Shown here piece after piece: positions 50,833 through 59,298 of a stretch of DNA of 64,000 nt. This DNA comes from Bradyrhizobium sp. ORS 278. Lineage in GTDB: Bacteria > Pseudomonadota > Alphaproteobacteria > Rhizobiales > Xanthobacteraceae. Location of the stretch: assembly GCF_000026145.1 (NCBI RefSeq), contig NC_009445.1:558001-622000 (forward strand), in the 5' to 3' direction. The position numbers and the translations under genes were made by a program. The number at the start of each line of letters is the position of its first letter. The stretch's first letter is position 1. The notes under the pieces are model-generated. The model was given only the letters and a program-made list of their open reading frames with translations, ran no database searches and was not told where the DNA came from.

Positions 50833-52032
50833 TCAATGCTCAACAACGGTCGCGTGGCGCTTTGCCTGCCCGTGGCTGGGCCGCTTCCAACCCGACATCC
50901 ATTTGCGAATCCGCGCCACCGAGCGTTGTACCGCGCCGGTCTTGATCTCGCTCGAGCACACGGCAGCCGTCAGCGCAGCGTTGATCTCGCGGCCGACGTC
51001 GGAGGTCTGGTCCTCCTCGCCGAGCTTCGTGAACATGATGATGTCGGCGCCCGCTTTCACGGCGTCCCCCGCGGCGGAGGCCGGCGGCTTGGCGTCGAGA
51101 ATCGCCTTCATGGCGAGGTCGTCGGTCATGACCACGCCGTCATAGCCGAGCTCGCGGCGCAGCAGGCGGTCGATCGCATGACCCTCGCTTTGGGTGGCGA
51201 CCCCGCCCCAGCGGCTGATATTGGCGAGGTGCCCGACCATGATCGCTCCAGCCAGCCCGTTCCGCATCAGCTGCCTGTACGGCTTCAACTCTGCGGGCGA
51301 CCAGGTGGTGGTGACGTCGGCAAGGCCGGCGTGGCTGTCGGCGGTCGACGAGCCATGCCCCGGAAAATGCTTGAGCACGGTCAGGATGCCCTGCTTGCGG
51401 TGCGCCTGCACGAAGGCCGCGGCATAGCGGACGACGGTGTCGGGCTCGCTGCCATAGCTGCGTTGCCGCTGGCCGATGATCGGGTTCGCGGGATTGGTGT
51501 TGAGGTCGACCACCGGCGCGAGGTTGACGTTGATGTGCAGCGTCGCGAGCTTCGCGGCGAGCGCGGCGTAGGTCTCACGCGCGGCCGCCACGGAGCCGCG
51601 GGCGATCTCCGCGGCCGACGGCGTCGCGGCCAAACCGATGCTGGGGCCGAGCCGCTCCACCGTGCCGCCCTCGTCGTCGATGGCGATGAACGGAGGCACC
51701 GCGCATTTGCAGGCTCGAATCCGCTCGATCATTCCCACGAGATCATCCCGCGTGCCGACATTGCGGCCGAGGATGACGACGCCGCCGATCAGACCCTCTT
51801 CGAGATCGGCCAGGAGCTGCTGAAATCCGGCATCGGATGGCTTGGTGCCGAAGAACCCGGCCATGATCATCGGGCCGACGAGTTGCGAGGTCGCGGCCCT
51901 GTTGCTGCACTCGGCGGCAAGGCCGGCCCGGAGCGACAGCACGAGCAGCGGAACGGCAAGGGACAGTCTGCCCCATCGCCGCAGCGTGGCGATCGCGCTG
52001 GGCAGCTGTCTCGATGGCGGGCTCGTGCGCAC
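50833..52032 (-). CDS. Glycoside hydrolase family 3 (NagZ-like) protein
   Basis: About 399 residues. Signal peptide-like N-terminus (LSLAVPLLVLSLRAGLAAEC), then a GH3 beta-N-acetylglucosaminidase fold. Landmarks are IAIDDEGGTVERLGPSIGL, NLAPVVDLNTNPANPIIGQRQRSYGS, the KHFPGHGSSTADSHAG motif (catalytic Asp/His) and DGVVMTDDLAMKAI. This suggests trimming of peptidoglycan muropeptides, but export (unlike cytosolic NagZ) points to a periplasmic role. The frame extends to 52140, overlapping the neighbouring gene, so I chose the GTG at 52032. Confidence 0.87.
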   Translation of the reverse strand: MRTSPPSRQLPSAIATLRRWGRLSLAVPLLVLSLRAGLAAECSNRAATSQLVGPMIMAGFFGTKPSDAGFQQLLADLEEGLIGGVVILGRNVGTRDDLVGMIERIRACKCAVPPFIAIDDEGGTVERLGPSIGLAATPSAAEIARGSVAAARETYAALAAKLATLHINVNLAPVVDLNTNPANPIIGQRQRSYGSEPDTVVRYAAAFVQAHRKQGILTVLKHFPGHGSSTADSHAGLADVTTTWSPAELKPYRQLMRNGLAGAIMVGHLANISRWGGVATQSEGHAIDRLLRRELGYDGVVMTDDLAMKAILDAKPPASAAGDAVKAGADIIMFTKLGEEDQTSDVGREINAALTAAVCSSEIKTGAVQRSVARIRKWMSGWKRPSHGQAKRHATVVEH

Positions 52033-52063
52033 CGGTTCGGACCGCGCGGTTGACAGGGAGAGC

Positions 52064-53362
52064 TCAGATCGCCGCCACGCGATCGATGCGCGCGCCCTCG
52101 GCGATCGTCCGCGGCGCTGTGTTGAGCTGCTCGATCGCAAAGCCGGCCGCCTTCTTGTAGCCAGCCATGAACGCCTCGCGCTCGGCCGGCGGGATCACCT
52201 CGTCGATGTCCGTGAAGGTGCCGCCGCAGCGCTCGTCGACCAGATTGAGCAGGCCGAACGGGCCGGCGCCGCGATTGCGCAGGATGACCTGGGAGATCGG
52301 GCCGCACAGCTTGTCGTCATAGGCGGCGAGCGCTGCCGGCGTCACGCCGTGCGCCAGCAGCATGGTGCCGAGCACGCGGGCGTCGACGATCGCCTGGCTC
52401 GCGCCGTTGGAGCCGGTCGGATACATCGCATGCGCGGCGTCGCCCATCAGCGCCACCGGCCCGTCGACCCAGGTCGGCACGGGATCGCGGTCGATCATCG
52501 GATTCTCATAGGCGCCGTCGGCGCCGGCGATCAGCGCGGGCACGTCAAGCCAGTCATAGGTCCACCCCGCGAAGTGATGCGCGAACTCGCTGACCGGCAC
52601 CTGCCGGAACCAGCCGGTCTGCTTCCAGCCCTCGGTGTTGTCCATCGTCACCTCGGCGATCCAGTTGATCAGCGCGAGGCCCGTCTTCGGGTCGGGATGC
52701 GAGATCGGATAGACCACCACGCGGTGGCGGTGGGTGCCGAGGCCGACGAAGGACGATCCCGTGCGCATCGGCTTCGCCCAGGTGACGCCACGCCACATCA
52801 CGGCGCCGCCCCAATGGATCGGCGGCTGCGTCGGGTGCATCTGCGCGCGCACCGCCGAATGGATGCCGTCGGCGCCGATCAGGAGCCGTCCCTGCTGCTC
52901 GGAGCGCGAGCCGTCGGCATGTTCGACGCGCGCCGTCACCGTGCCGTCGGCGTTCTTCTCATAGCCCGCGACGCGGCTACCGAGCCGCACCGTCGCAGCG
53001 CCGGCCCGTTGCACCAGCCGGCTGTACAGCAGCATGTGCAGCTTGCCGCGATGCACGGCATATTGCGGCCAGTTATAGCCGGCGAGCAGCCCGCGCGGCT
53101 CGGAATAGACGTCGTTGCCGTTCAGCCCGACCAGCGCCCATTCCTGCGCGGGTACGCCGACCTCATCGAGATCGTCGGCGCCGACGCCGAGGTCGTAGAG
53201 CTCTCGCACTGCATTGGGCTGCAGGTTGATGCCGACCCCGAGCGGCCGCATCTCGCGCACGCTCTCATAGACCACGCAGGGCACGCCGATCTGCTGCAGG
53301 GTCAGCGCGGTGGCGAGGCCGCCAATGCCGCCGCCGGCGATGATGACAGGAAGCTCGGTCAT
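52064..53362 (-). CDS. FAD-dependent monooxygenase
   Basis: About 432 residues. Class A flavoprotein hydroxylase: IIAGGGIGGLATALTLQQIGV (FAD GxGxxG), GADGIHSAVRAQM, and GDAAHAMYPTGSNGASQAIVDARVL near 310-340 (second FAD motif). The PhzS/salicylate-hydroxylase branch is likely, hydroxylating aromatic substrates with NAD(P)H. The likely start is the ATG at 53362 (MTELPVIIAGGG); the frame reaches 53431. Substrate unknown. Its stop lies 31 bases from the preferred glycosidase start. Confidence 0.88.
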   Translation of the reverse strand: MTELPVIIAGGGIGGLATALTLQQIGVPCVVYESVREMRPLGVGINLQPNAVRELYDLGVGADDLDEVGVPAQEWALVGLNGNDVYSEPRGLLAGYNWPQYAVHRGKLHMLLYSRLVQRAGAATVRLGSRVAGYEKNADGTVTARVEHADGSRSEQQGRLLIGADGIHSAVRAQMHPTQPPIHWGGAVMWRGVTWAKPMRTGSSFVGLGTHRHRVVVYPISHPDPKTGLALINWIAEVTMDNTEGWKQTGWFRQVPVSEFAHHFAGWTYDWLDVPALIAGADGAYENPMIDRDPVPTWVDGPVALMGDAAHAMYPTGSNGASQAIVDARVLGTMLLAHGVTPAALAAYDDKLCGPISQVILRNRGAGPFGLLNLVDERCGGTFTDIDEVIPPAEREAFMAGYKKAAGFAIEQLNTAPRTIAEGARIDRVAAI

Positions 53363-53574
53363 GGGCATGGGTCCGTCACGCGTGAACTCAAGAGAAACCG
53401 CAGAGAGAGGCCGAAAAGGGGATGCAGGCACGGCGTTTGCTGCGTGTGCGGATCGCCTCCCCTCGATGCCTCCTGGCCCGCCTTTTCGGCTGGTCTCATG
53501 GTAAAGGCCTAGTTCAGAAGGGCAGCGGAAACAAGAGGAATGGGCATGACGCGCCGGCGTGGTAGACTGGTGCC

Positions 53575-54596
53575 ATGCAGTCCTTGTCTCTGTCCCTCTG
53601 CGCGGCTCTCCTGCTCTGCGGCATCGACTGCCCGGCCCTCGCGTTCGACATCGAGGCGCATCGCGGCGGGCGCGCGCTTCATCCGGAGAACACGCTGCAG
53701 GCGTTCACGATCGCGCTGGCGCTTCGCGTAGACACGCTCGAACTCGACGTTGGGGTCACCCGCGACGGCGTGCTGTGGTCTCGCACGAACGGCGGCTCAA
53801 TCCCGATCTCGCCCGCGATGCCCTCGGCAATTACGTAGCCCCGCCCGGGCCGCTGCTGATCGATCTGCCGCTCGCAGAGGTACAGTCCTACGATGTCGGG
53901 CAGATCAGGCCGGGCAGCGAATATGCCAAGCAGTTTCCGTTCCAGCAGGTGCTGGCCGGAAACGTGCCACCACCCCGAATTGCGACGTTGAAGCAGGTCA
54001 TCGATCTCGTCAGGCGCTCCCGCAACGACCAGGTGCGTCTCAACATCGAGACCAAGCTTGATCCCGCCTTTCCCGACGAAGCGCCGGATCCCCAGCGTTT
54101 CGTCAGCCTGCTGCTCGATCTGATCGCGGCCGAACACGTCGCCGACCGGGTCATGATCCAGTCATTCGACTGGCGCACCCTGCAACTGGTGCAGCAGCGC
54201 GCGCCTCAAATCCCCACGGTCTACTTGTCGCGCGTAGGCGGCAAGACGCCGACAGTGTCATTGACCGAATCGACGCGCTGGACCGCCGGATTCAATCCCG
54301 CCGATCACGGCGGCTCGCTGCCGCGCACGATTCACGCGGCCGGCGGCAGGGTGTGGTCGCCGTACTACACCGAGGTCACGCCGGAGCTGGTCAGCGAGGC
54401 GCACGGGCTCGGTCTTCAGGTGGTGGTGTGGACCGTCAACAAGCGCTAGGACATGGCTCAACTGATCGACATCGGGGTCGACGGCATCATCTCCGATTGG
54501 CCGAGCCTGCTGCGTCGTGTTGCGGTCGACAAAGGATTGGCAAAGCCGCTCATATTGGATGTCGAACGGCTGGGGCCGGGCATTCCGATCAAATAA
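53575..54596 (+). pseudogene. Glycerophosphodiester phosphodiesterase, frameshift plus nonsense
   Basis: Reads as a secreted GDPD. MQSLSLSLCAALLLCGIDCPA is a signal peptide and FDIEAHRGGRALHPENT the HxxR...ENT catalytic motif, in the frame of 53575. Near 53775 the homology jumps to the next frame and continues as VVSHERRLNPDL, consistent with one deleted G in the gtgctggtggtc-type codons. It runs on through NIETKLDP to VVVWTVNKR, where an in-frame TAG (54447-54449) interrupts. After it, DMAQLIDIGVDGIISDWP resumes the family's C-terminus to a TAA at 54594. TAG may have replaced GAG. Two independent lesions make this a real pseudogene rather than a sequencing slip. Confidence 0.88.
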
Positions 54597-54738
54597 ATGG
54601 CGCCCTCAATCTCCACGTCATCATGAGCCCGGGCATGACGGAGCAACGAACTGACTTGATCGTTTGTTGCGACGGCGATCTATCTCCCATGAGGCGCCGC
54701 GCGCCAGGAGCCTAGACGGAGGATGATGCGTCCGCCGC

Positions 54739-56658
54739 TCACCCCATCACCACCTCATGCCGGATCACGAACGGCGCCAGCAGCGTATGCACCTCGTTCT
54801 CGATCGCCTCGCGTTGCTCGGCCGGCACATTCCGCAAGGTCACCGTGGCGAGGCTGCCGTGGCTGCCATGGGCGCCGACCTTGACGCTGCAATCGATGCC
54901 GCGGTCGGTGAGCTGCGACAGGACCTTGGTGAACACGCGCGTCGCGGCGTCCCAGCGCAGCTGCGGCTTGAACACCTTGCCGACGCCCGTCACCGGCATC
55001 GGATCGATCGGGATGATCTGCACCGGCACCGCCGCGCGCTCCGGGGTGCGGGCGCGCACCCAGTCCTCCAATTCGCCCGGCTGCACCGAGGCGCCCGGCT
55101 TCAGCTGCACATAGCCGATCGGCAGCTCGCCGGCATAGGCGTCGGGCTGGCCGACCACGGCGGCGAAGCCGACGGCGGCATGCTGGAACAGGATCTCCTC
55201 GATCGGAGCCGGGTCGATGTTGTGGCCGCCGCGGATCACGAGGTCCTTGGCGCGGCCGGTGATCCACAGGAAGCCGTCGGCGTCGAGCCGGCCGAGATCG
55301 CCGGAATTGACCCAATGGCCGTCGATGAAGGCGCCCTTGTTGTGCGCCTCGTCGAGATAGCCGGAGAACACGCCGGGCCCGGCCATGATGACGACGCCGA
55401 TCTCGTCCACGGCGCAGTCGCGCTCGTAGCGCCCGTCGGCGTCGAGCTTGACGATGCGCACCTTCGCGTAAGGCAGCGGCAGGCCGACCGAGCCGAGCCG
55501 GATCGGCTGGTCGGCATAGGCCATGGTGTGCACGCTCGACGTCTCGGTCATGCCGTAGACCTCGATGACCGGCAGCTTCAGCCGGTCCATGATCGCCTGG
55601 CCGACCGCGACCGGAATCGCCGAGCCGCCGCCCGCGGCATAGCGCAGGCTGGAGATGTCGGCGCGGCCTCGCGGCACCGCGAGCGTCGCGGCGAGCACTG
55701 TGGGCACGCTCGACAAGGTCTCCGGCTTGTACTTCTCGACCAGGCCCCAGATGTTGCGCACCGCATTCGGATTGCGCCAGCCGGCGCCGGAGAGCACCAC
55801 CAAGCTGCCGCCCGCGGACAGCGTCTGCAGCGCCTGTGTCAGCGAGCCGCCGACGTGAAACAGCGGCATGCCGAACAGCAGCGTGCCGCCGGGCTTCGCC
55901 TTCAACAGCAGGTTGACCCCCCAGGCCTGGTAGACCTGGTTGCCGTGGCTGTGCCGCACCAGCTTCGGCGTGCCCGTGGTGCCGCCGGTGTGGAAATAGG
56001 CCGCGGTGTCGCTGGCCTTGATCTGCCGGCCGCTGACGAGATGATCGCCCGGCTGTGGCTTGATTAGGTCGCCCCAGGCGTGAACACCGTTGGCCGGATC
56101 GCCGCCGCCGCCATGGACCTGCACGATCGCCTTGAGGTGCTTGAGGCCGCCGCGGACCTTCTCGACCTTCTGCCAGATGTCGGTGCCGGGCAGGGGGCCC
56201 AGCGCCACCAGCACCTTGGTCTTGGCGGCATCGAGGATCTCGGCGATCTGGTGCGGCTCGAGCAGCGGATTGACCGGATTGGCGATGCCTGCGGCCTCCG
56301 CGCCGAACAGCGTGATGAACGCTTCGGGCACCAGCGGCAGCATGAAGCTCACGACATCGTCGGGGCCGACGCCGAGGGCATGAAACATGTTGGCCGCCTG
56401 CGTTACCTTCGCGATGAAGTCGCGATAGGTGATCGTGACCGGCATATCGGCCGGATCGGCATTCGGCAGAAACTGGATTGCCGGCGCATCGGGATTGGCC
56501 GATGCCCCGCATTTCAGCGCCTCGTAGGTGCTTTGAGCGGCGATGCGTTCGCCATATGGCGTCTGCTCGAAGGCCCGGATGTCCGCCGTGCTGGCGAATG
56601 TCGGATAGTCGCTGCCGATGGCGCGATCGAGCAGATGCATGCCCGTGGAATTGCCCAT
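54739..56658 (-). CDS. AMP-dependent acyl-CoA synthetase
   Basis: 639 residues of the ANL superfamily. The P-loop-like A3 motif is HTGGTTGTPKLVRHSHGN; VYGMTETSSVH (A5) and the hinge VNSGDLGRLDADGFLWITGRAKDLVIRGGHNIDP (A7/A8) follow. The C-terminal lysine lies in TGVGKVFKPQLRWD. It activates a fatty or aryl acid via acyl-AMP to an acyl-CoA; the size fits long-chain enzymes with an N-terminal extension. Substrate undetermined. Confidence 0.93.
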   Translation of the reverse strand: MGNSTGMHLLDRAIGSDYPTFASTADIRAFEQTPYGERIAAQSTYEALKCGASANPDAPAIQFLPNADPADMPVTITYRDFIAKVTQAANMFHALGVGPDDVVSFMLPLVPEAFITLFGAEAAGIANPVNPLLEPHQIAEILDAAKTKVLVALGPLPGTDIWQKVEKVRGGLKHLKAIVQVHGGGGDPANGVHAWGDLIKPQPGDHLVSGRQIKASDTAAYFHTGGTTGTPKLVRHSHGNQVYQAWGVNLLLKAKPGGTLLFGMPLFHVGGSLTQALQTLSAGGSLVVLSGAGWRNPNAVRNIWGLVEKYKPETLSSVPTVLAATLAVPRGRADISSLRYAAGGGSAIPVAVGQAIMDRLKLPVIEVYGMTETSSVHTMAYADQPIRLGSVGLPLPYAKVRIVKLDADGRYERDCAVDEIGVVIMAGPGVFSGYLDEAHNKGAFIDGHWVNSGDLGRLDADGFLWITGRAKDLVIRGGHNIDPAPIEEILFQHAAVGFAAVVGQPDAYAGELPIGYVQLKPGASVQPGELEDWVRARTPERAAVPVQIIPIDPMPVTGVGKVFKPQLRWDAATRVFTKVLSQLTDRGIDCSVKVGAHGSHGSLATVTLRNVPAEQREAIENEVHTLLAPFVIRHEVVMG

Positions 56659-56829
56659 GGCCTGTCCTCCCTGTGTCGGTCCTCGTCCGGCCGCGCATGG
56701 CCGGTGATCGCGCGCGGGCTCTATGACCCGTTCGTCGCGATCGTCAGGTGACAGGATGAGGGAGGATTCGTCTTGCGTCTATCCCGGCGTTGCCGGGCAA
56801 GCGAACCCATTTGCCGCAGCGGCGCTGCT

Positions 56830-56988
56830 GTAGGGTGGGCAAAGGCGCGTCCACCGGTGCTGCTCCGCGGCAAACATTCGCCGCGCCGTGCCCACCGTCC
56901 GTCTACGCACGCATCCGCCAATGGTGGGTACGGCGCGCGCACCAGTCTTCGCTTCAGCTCAAGCCGGTCGCGCCTTTGCCCACCCTAC
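56830..56988. repeat. Inverted repeat upstream of the insertion sequence
   Basis: gtagggtgggcaaaggcgcg (56830-56849) is the exact reverse complement of 56969-56988, enclosing about 120 bases. This is a different repeat type from the REP pairs. The rest of the 56659-57062 gap shows no gene; frames at 56773-57063 are derived from it. Confidence 0.8.
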
Positions 56989-57017
56989 GAGGCTGTGAAT
57001 CTTTCGATGCCTATTCT

Positions 57018-58411
57018 CGCTGACTATGATTCTCTGAGCGGAGCGGTTTGCTGGAGGTCATGATGGCTAAGGACGAGCTTTTCGATGGATTGCCGGAGCA
57101 GTCGGGTCCCAAAGCGCGGGAGCTTCCGAAGGGTGCGCCTCGTCTGCGGGTTCCGGAGCGCAACCAGGTCGAGCTGCGCGCGGTCGATATCGACAGCCTG
57201 ATCGGGCAGGATCATCCGGCGCGGATGATCTGGACCTATGTCGAGACGCTCGACCTGAGCGAGTTGGAAGACCGAGTGAAGGCGCGGGAGAACAGGCCTG
57301 GTCATCCGGCACCGTCGCCACGCCTTTTGCTGGCGCTCTGGCTCTATGCCACCAGCGACGGCGTCGGCAGTGCTCGGGCGCTGGATCGCCTGTGCGAGAG
57401 CCATGATGCCTATCGCTGGCTGTGTGGCGGGGTATCGCTGAACTATCACACGCTATCGGACTTCCGCGTCGGCTGTGCCGATGTGCTCGACCGCCTGATG
57501 AGCGAACATCTGGCGGCGTTGAGCGAGGCCGGGCTGGTCGATCTCGATACGCTGGCACAGGACGGGGTGCGGATCCGCGCCAATGCGGGGGCCAGCTCGT
57601 TCCGGCGCGAAGCGAGGCTGCAGCAGAAGCTGGCGGAAGCAACGGAGGTGGTGGAAGAGCTCAAGCGGGAAGTCGATGCAGATCCAGAAGCCAGCAACCG
57701 GCGCATCCGCGCGGCGCGTGAGCGCGCCGCACGCGAGCATAAACAGAAGGTCGAAGCGGCGCAGGCGGCGCTGGAGGAGATCAAGCGCAAGCGCCAGAAG
57801 CTCGAGGAAAAAGGCGGTAACGGCAAGAAGCCGAAGGAGCCTCGGGCCTCCACCACCGATCCGCAGGCGCGGCGGATGAAGATGGCCGATGCCGGCTTCC
57901 GTCCCGCCTACAACGTGCAGGTCGTCAGCGCTGCAGCTGCGATGATCGTGGTCGCAATCGACATCGACAACAACGGATCAGACGGCGGCCTGATGCGACC
58001 GATGCTGGAGCGGCTGCGCGACAAGCTGCAACGCCTGCCCAGGCGCTACCTCGTCGATGGCGGATACTGCCGTGGCGACGACATCGAATGGGCGCATGGC
58101 CAGAACATCGAGATCTACTGTCCGCCGCGCTCGCAAAAAAGCGGTGTTGATCCTTATCTGCCCCGAGATACCGATGGCCCTGGTGTGGCGGCCTGGCGAG
58201 CGCGCATGGCGAGCGAAGCCGGCAAGGCTCAGTATCAGCTCCGCTCGCTGTGCGAATGCATCCACGCCCGCTGGCGCAACTGGGACCTCCGGCAAGTGAC
58301 GGTACGCGGCATCGACAAGGTTCGCGCCGTCGTGAGCTGGTACGCGTTCACCAACAACCTTCTGCAAGGATTGCACCTCATCGCCTGTCAAAAAGCAGCA
58401 TCATAGTCGCC
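57018..58411 (+). mobile_element. IS1182-family insertion sequence (ends approximate)
   Basis: One transposase gene between short inverted repeats: GACTATGAT at 57022-57030 and its complement ATCATAGTC at 58400-58408, with weak homology (TCT/GCT) just inside. The right repeat overlaps the transposase stop codon. I could not see a clear target-site duplication (flanks cgct and gccg differ), so the exact ends, and whether the copy is intact, are uncertain. Confidence 0.6.
57063..58406 (+). CDS. IS1182-family transposase
   Basis: 447 residues. The IS1182 N-terminal helical domain (FDGLPEQSGPKARELPKG..., with QVELRAVDIDSLIGQDHPARMIW) precedes a coiled-coil insertion (about 185-260, EELKREVDADPEASNRR and KRKRQKLEEK). 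The RNase-H-like catalytic core has Asp in LAQDGVRIRANAG, Asp in YLVDGGYCRGDD, and a Glu late in the chain (perhaps CECIHARW). The frame is intact, so the element may still be active. The start could be 57060 or 57063. Confidence 0.9.
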   Translation: MAKDELFDGLPEQSGPKARELPKGAPRLRVPERNQVELRAVDIDSLIGQDHPARMIWTYVETLDLSELEDRVKARENRPGHPAPSPRLLLALWLYATSDGVGSARALDRLCESHDAYRWLCGGVSLNYHTLSDFRVGCADVLDRLMSEHLAALSEAGLVDLDTLAQDGVRIRANAGASSFRREARLQQKLAEATEVVEELKREVDADPEASNRRIRAARERAAREHKQKVEAAQAALEEIKRKRQKLEEKGGNGKKPKEPRASTTDPQARRMKMADAGFRPAYNVQVVSAAAAMIVVAIDIDNNGSDGGLMRPMLERLRDKLQRLPRRYLVDGGYCRGDDIEWAHGQNIEIYCPPRSQKSGVDPYLPRDTDGPGVAAWRARMASEAGKAQYQLRSLCECIHARWRNWDLRQVTVRGIDKVRAVVSWYAFTNNLLQGLHLIACQKAAS

Positions 58412-58553
58412 GGGAGCGGCATCCGAGGGATCCTCCGGGACAATCCGCCGCACAGAGCCGCCCACAACGGCTATCCCGCGGCGACAGCCCCCTCGTCGCA
58501 AACTCAGCCCTGAACTCAAATTGGCTCACAAGCTCTACGGCATTCGAACTCCG

Positions 58554-58629
58554 CGTCATTGCGAGCGCAGCGAAGCAATCCAGGGTGGTGGGCGGGACCC
58601 TGGATTGCTTCGCTGCGCTCGCAATGACG
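58554..58629. repeat. 30-bp perfect inverted repeat, copy 3
   Basis: Arms 58554-58583 and 58600-58629 equal those at 7804 and 37736, with a different 16-nt spacer. It lies 145 bases beyond the insertion sequence and just downstream of the MarR gene stop. Confidence 0.92.
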
Positions 58630-58672
58630 GGAGGATGGAGCTTGGCCCTGAGGTCTGCAGTGCAACCGCGGC

Positions 58673-59116
58673 TCAGCTCGCCGCGTCGATCAAATTCTCC
58701 AGCAGCCGCTTCAGCTCGCCGGTGGCCTTGTCGCCGTAGTTTTCCAGGATGTGCGCCTCCTGGCTGGCGGCGAGCGAGTTCAGGCGCTTGCACAGCGCCT
58801 TGCCGCGCTCGCTGATGAACATCAGCACCTTGCGGCGGTCATGGGCGTCCTGGCGGCGGTAGACCAGGGAGTCCGACACCATCCGGTCGATCATCTTGGT
58901 CAGGGTCGGATGGTTCAGCAGCACGGCCTCGGCGAGATCGCCCATCGAGTGCCCCTCGCCGTCCGACAGCACCTTCAGGATGCGCCATTGCTCGACGGGC
59001 ACGCCCTCAGTGCTCAGGCGCGATTCCAGCTGCCGGTTGATCTCCCGGTTGGCCTGCGCGAGCAGATAGGCGAGATGTTCGGTGAGGGGGGTGTTGGGAT
59101 TGGGCGATTTGGCCAC
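58673..59116 (-). CDS. MarR-family transcriptional regulator
   Basis: About 147 residues in the preferred reading. The winged-helix core is EQWRILKVLSDGEGHSMGDLAEAVLLNHPTLTKMIDRMVSDSLVYRRQDAHDRRKVLMFISERG, the standard MarR DNA-binding pattern (recognition helix NHPTLTKMIDRM, wing QDAHDRRK). The start is unclear: GTG at 59116, with a weak GAAG, or ATG at 59179. The latter overlaps the palindromic region upstream, which favours the GTG. It is divergent from an AmiC-like gene that it may control together with itself. Confidence 0.85.
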   Translation of the reverse strand: MAKSPNPNTPLTEHLAYLLAQANREINRQLESRLSTEGVPVEQWRILKVLSDGEGHSMGDLAEAVLLNHPTLTKMIDRMVSDSLVYRRQDAHDRRKVLMFISERGKALCKRLNSLAASQEAHILENYGDKATGELKRLLENLIDAAS

Positions 59117-59177
59117 GGTGAACTTCGCGGGTCCCGATTTGAATGAATGTCCGGCAGTCGCTGCCCGATCTATATGC

Positions 59178-59210
59178 ATTCGAATTCTTGAACATTCAAC
59201 ATTTTCGAAT
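59178..59210. promoter_or_regulatory. Nested palindromes, candidate MarR operator
   Basis: ATTCGAA (59178-59184) and TTCGAAT (59204-59210) are inverted arms. Between them TTGAA-CA-TTCAA (59188-59199) is a second perfect palindrome. Both lie between the divergent MarR and AmiC-like genes, where a MarR dimer site is expected. Confidence 0.6.
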
Positions 59211-59298
59211 AGGATATTTGCCGAACGCGTGCTGATTTTGACGGCGTATGACCGCTGGCCCACACTGGGTCTCTCGCGGCCGCGGCCAAGGAGTGGGT

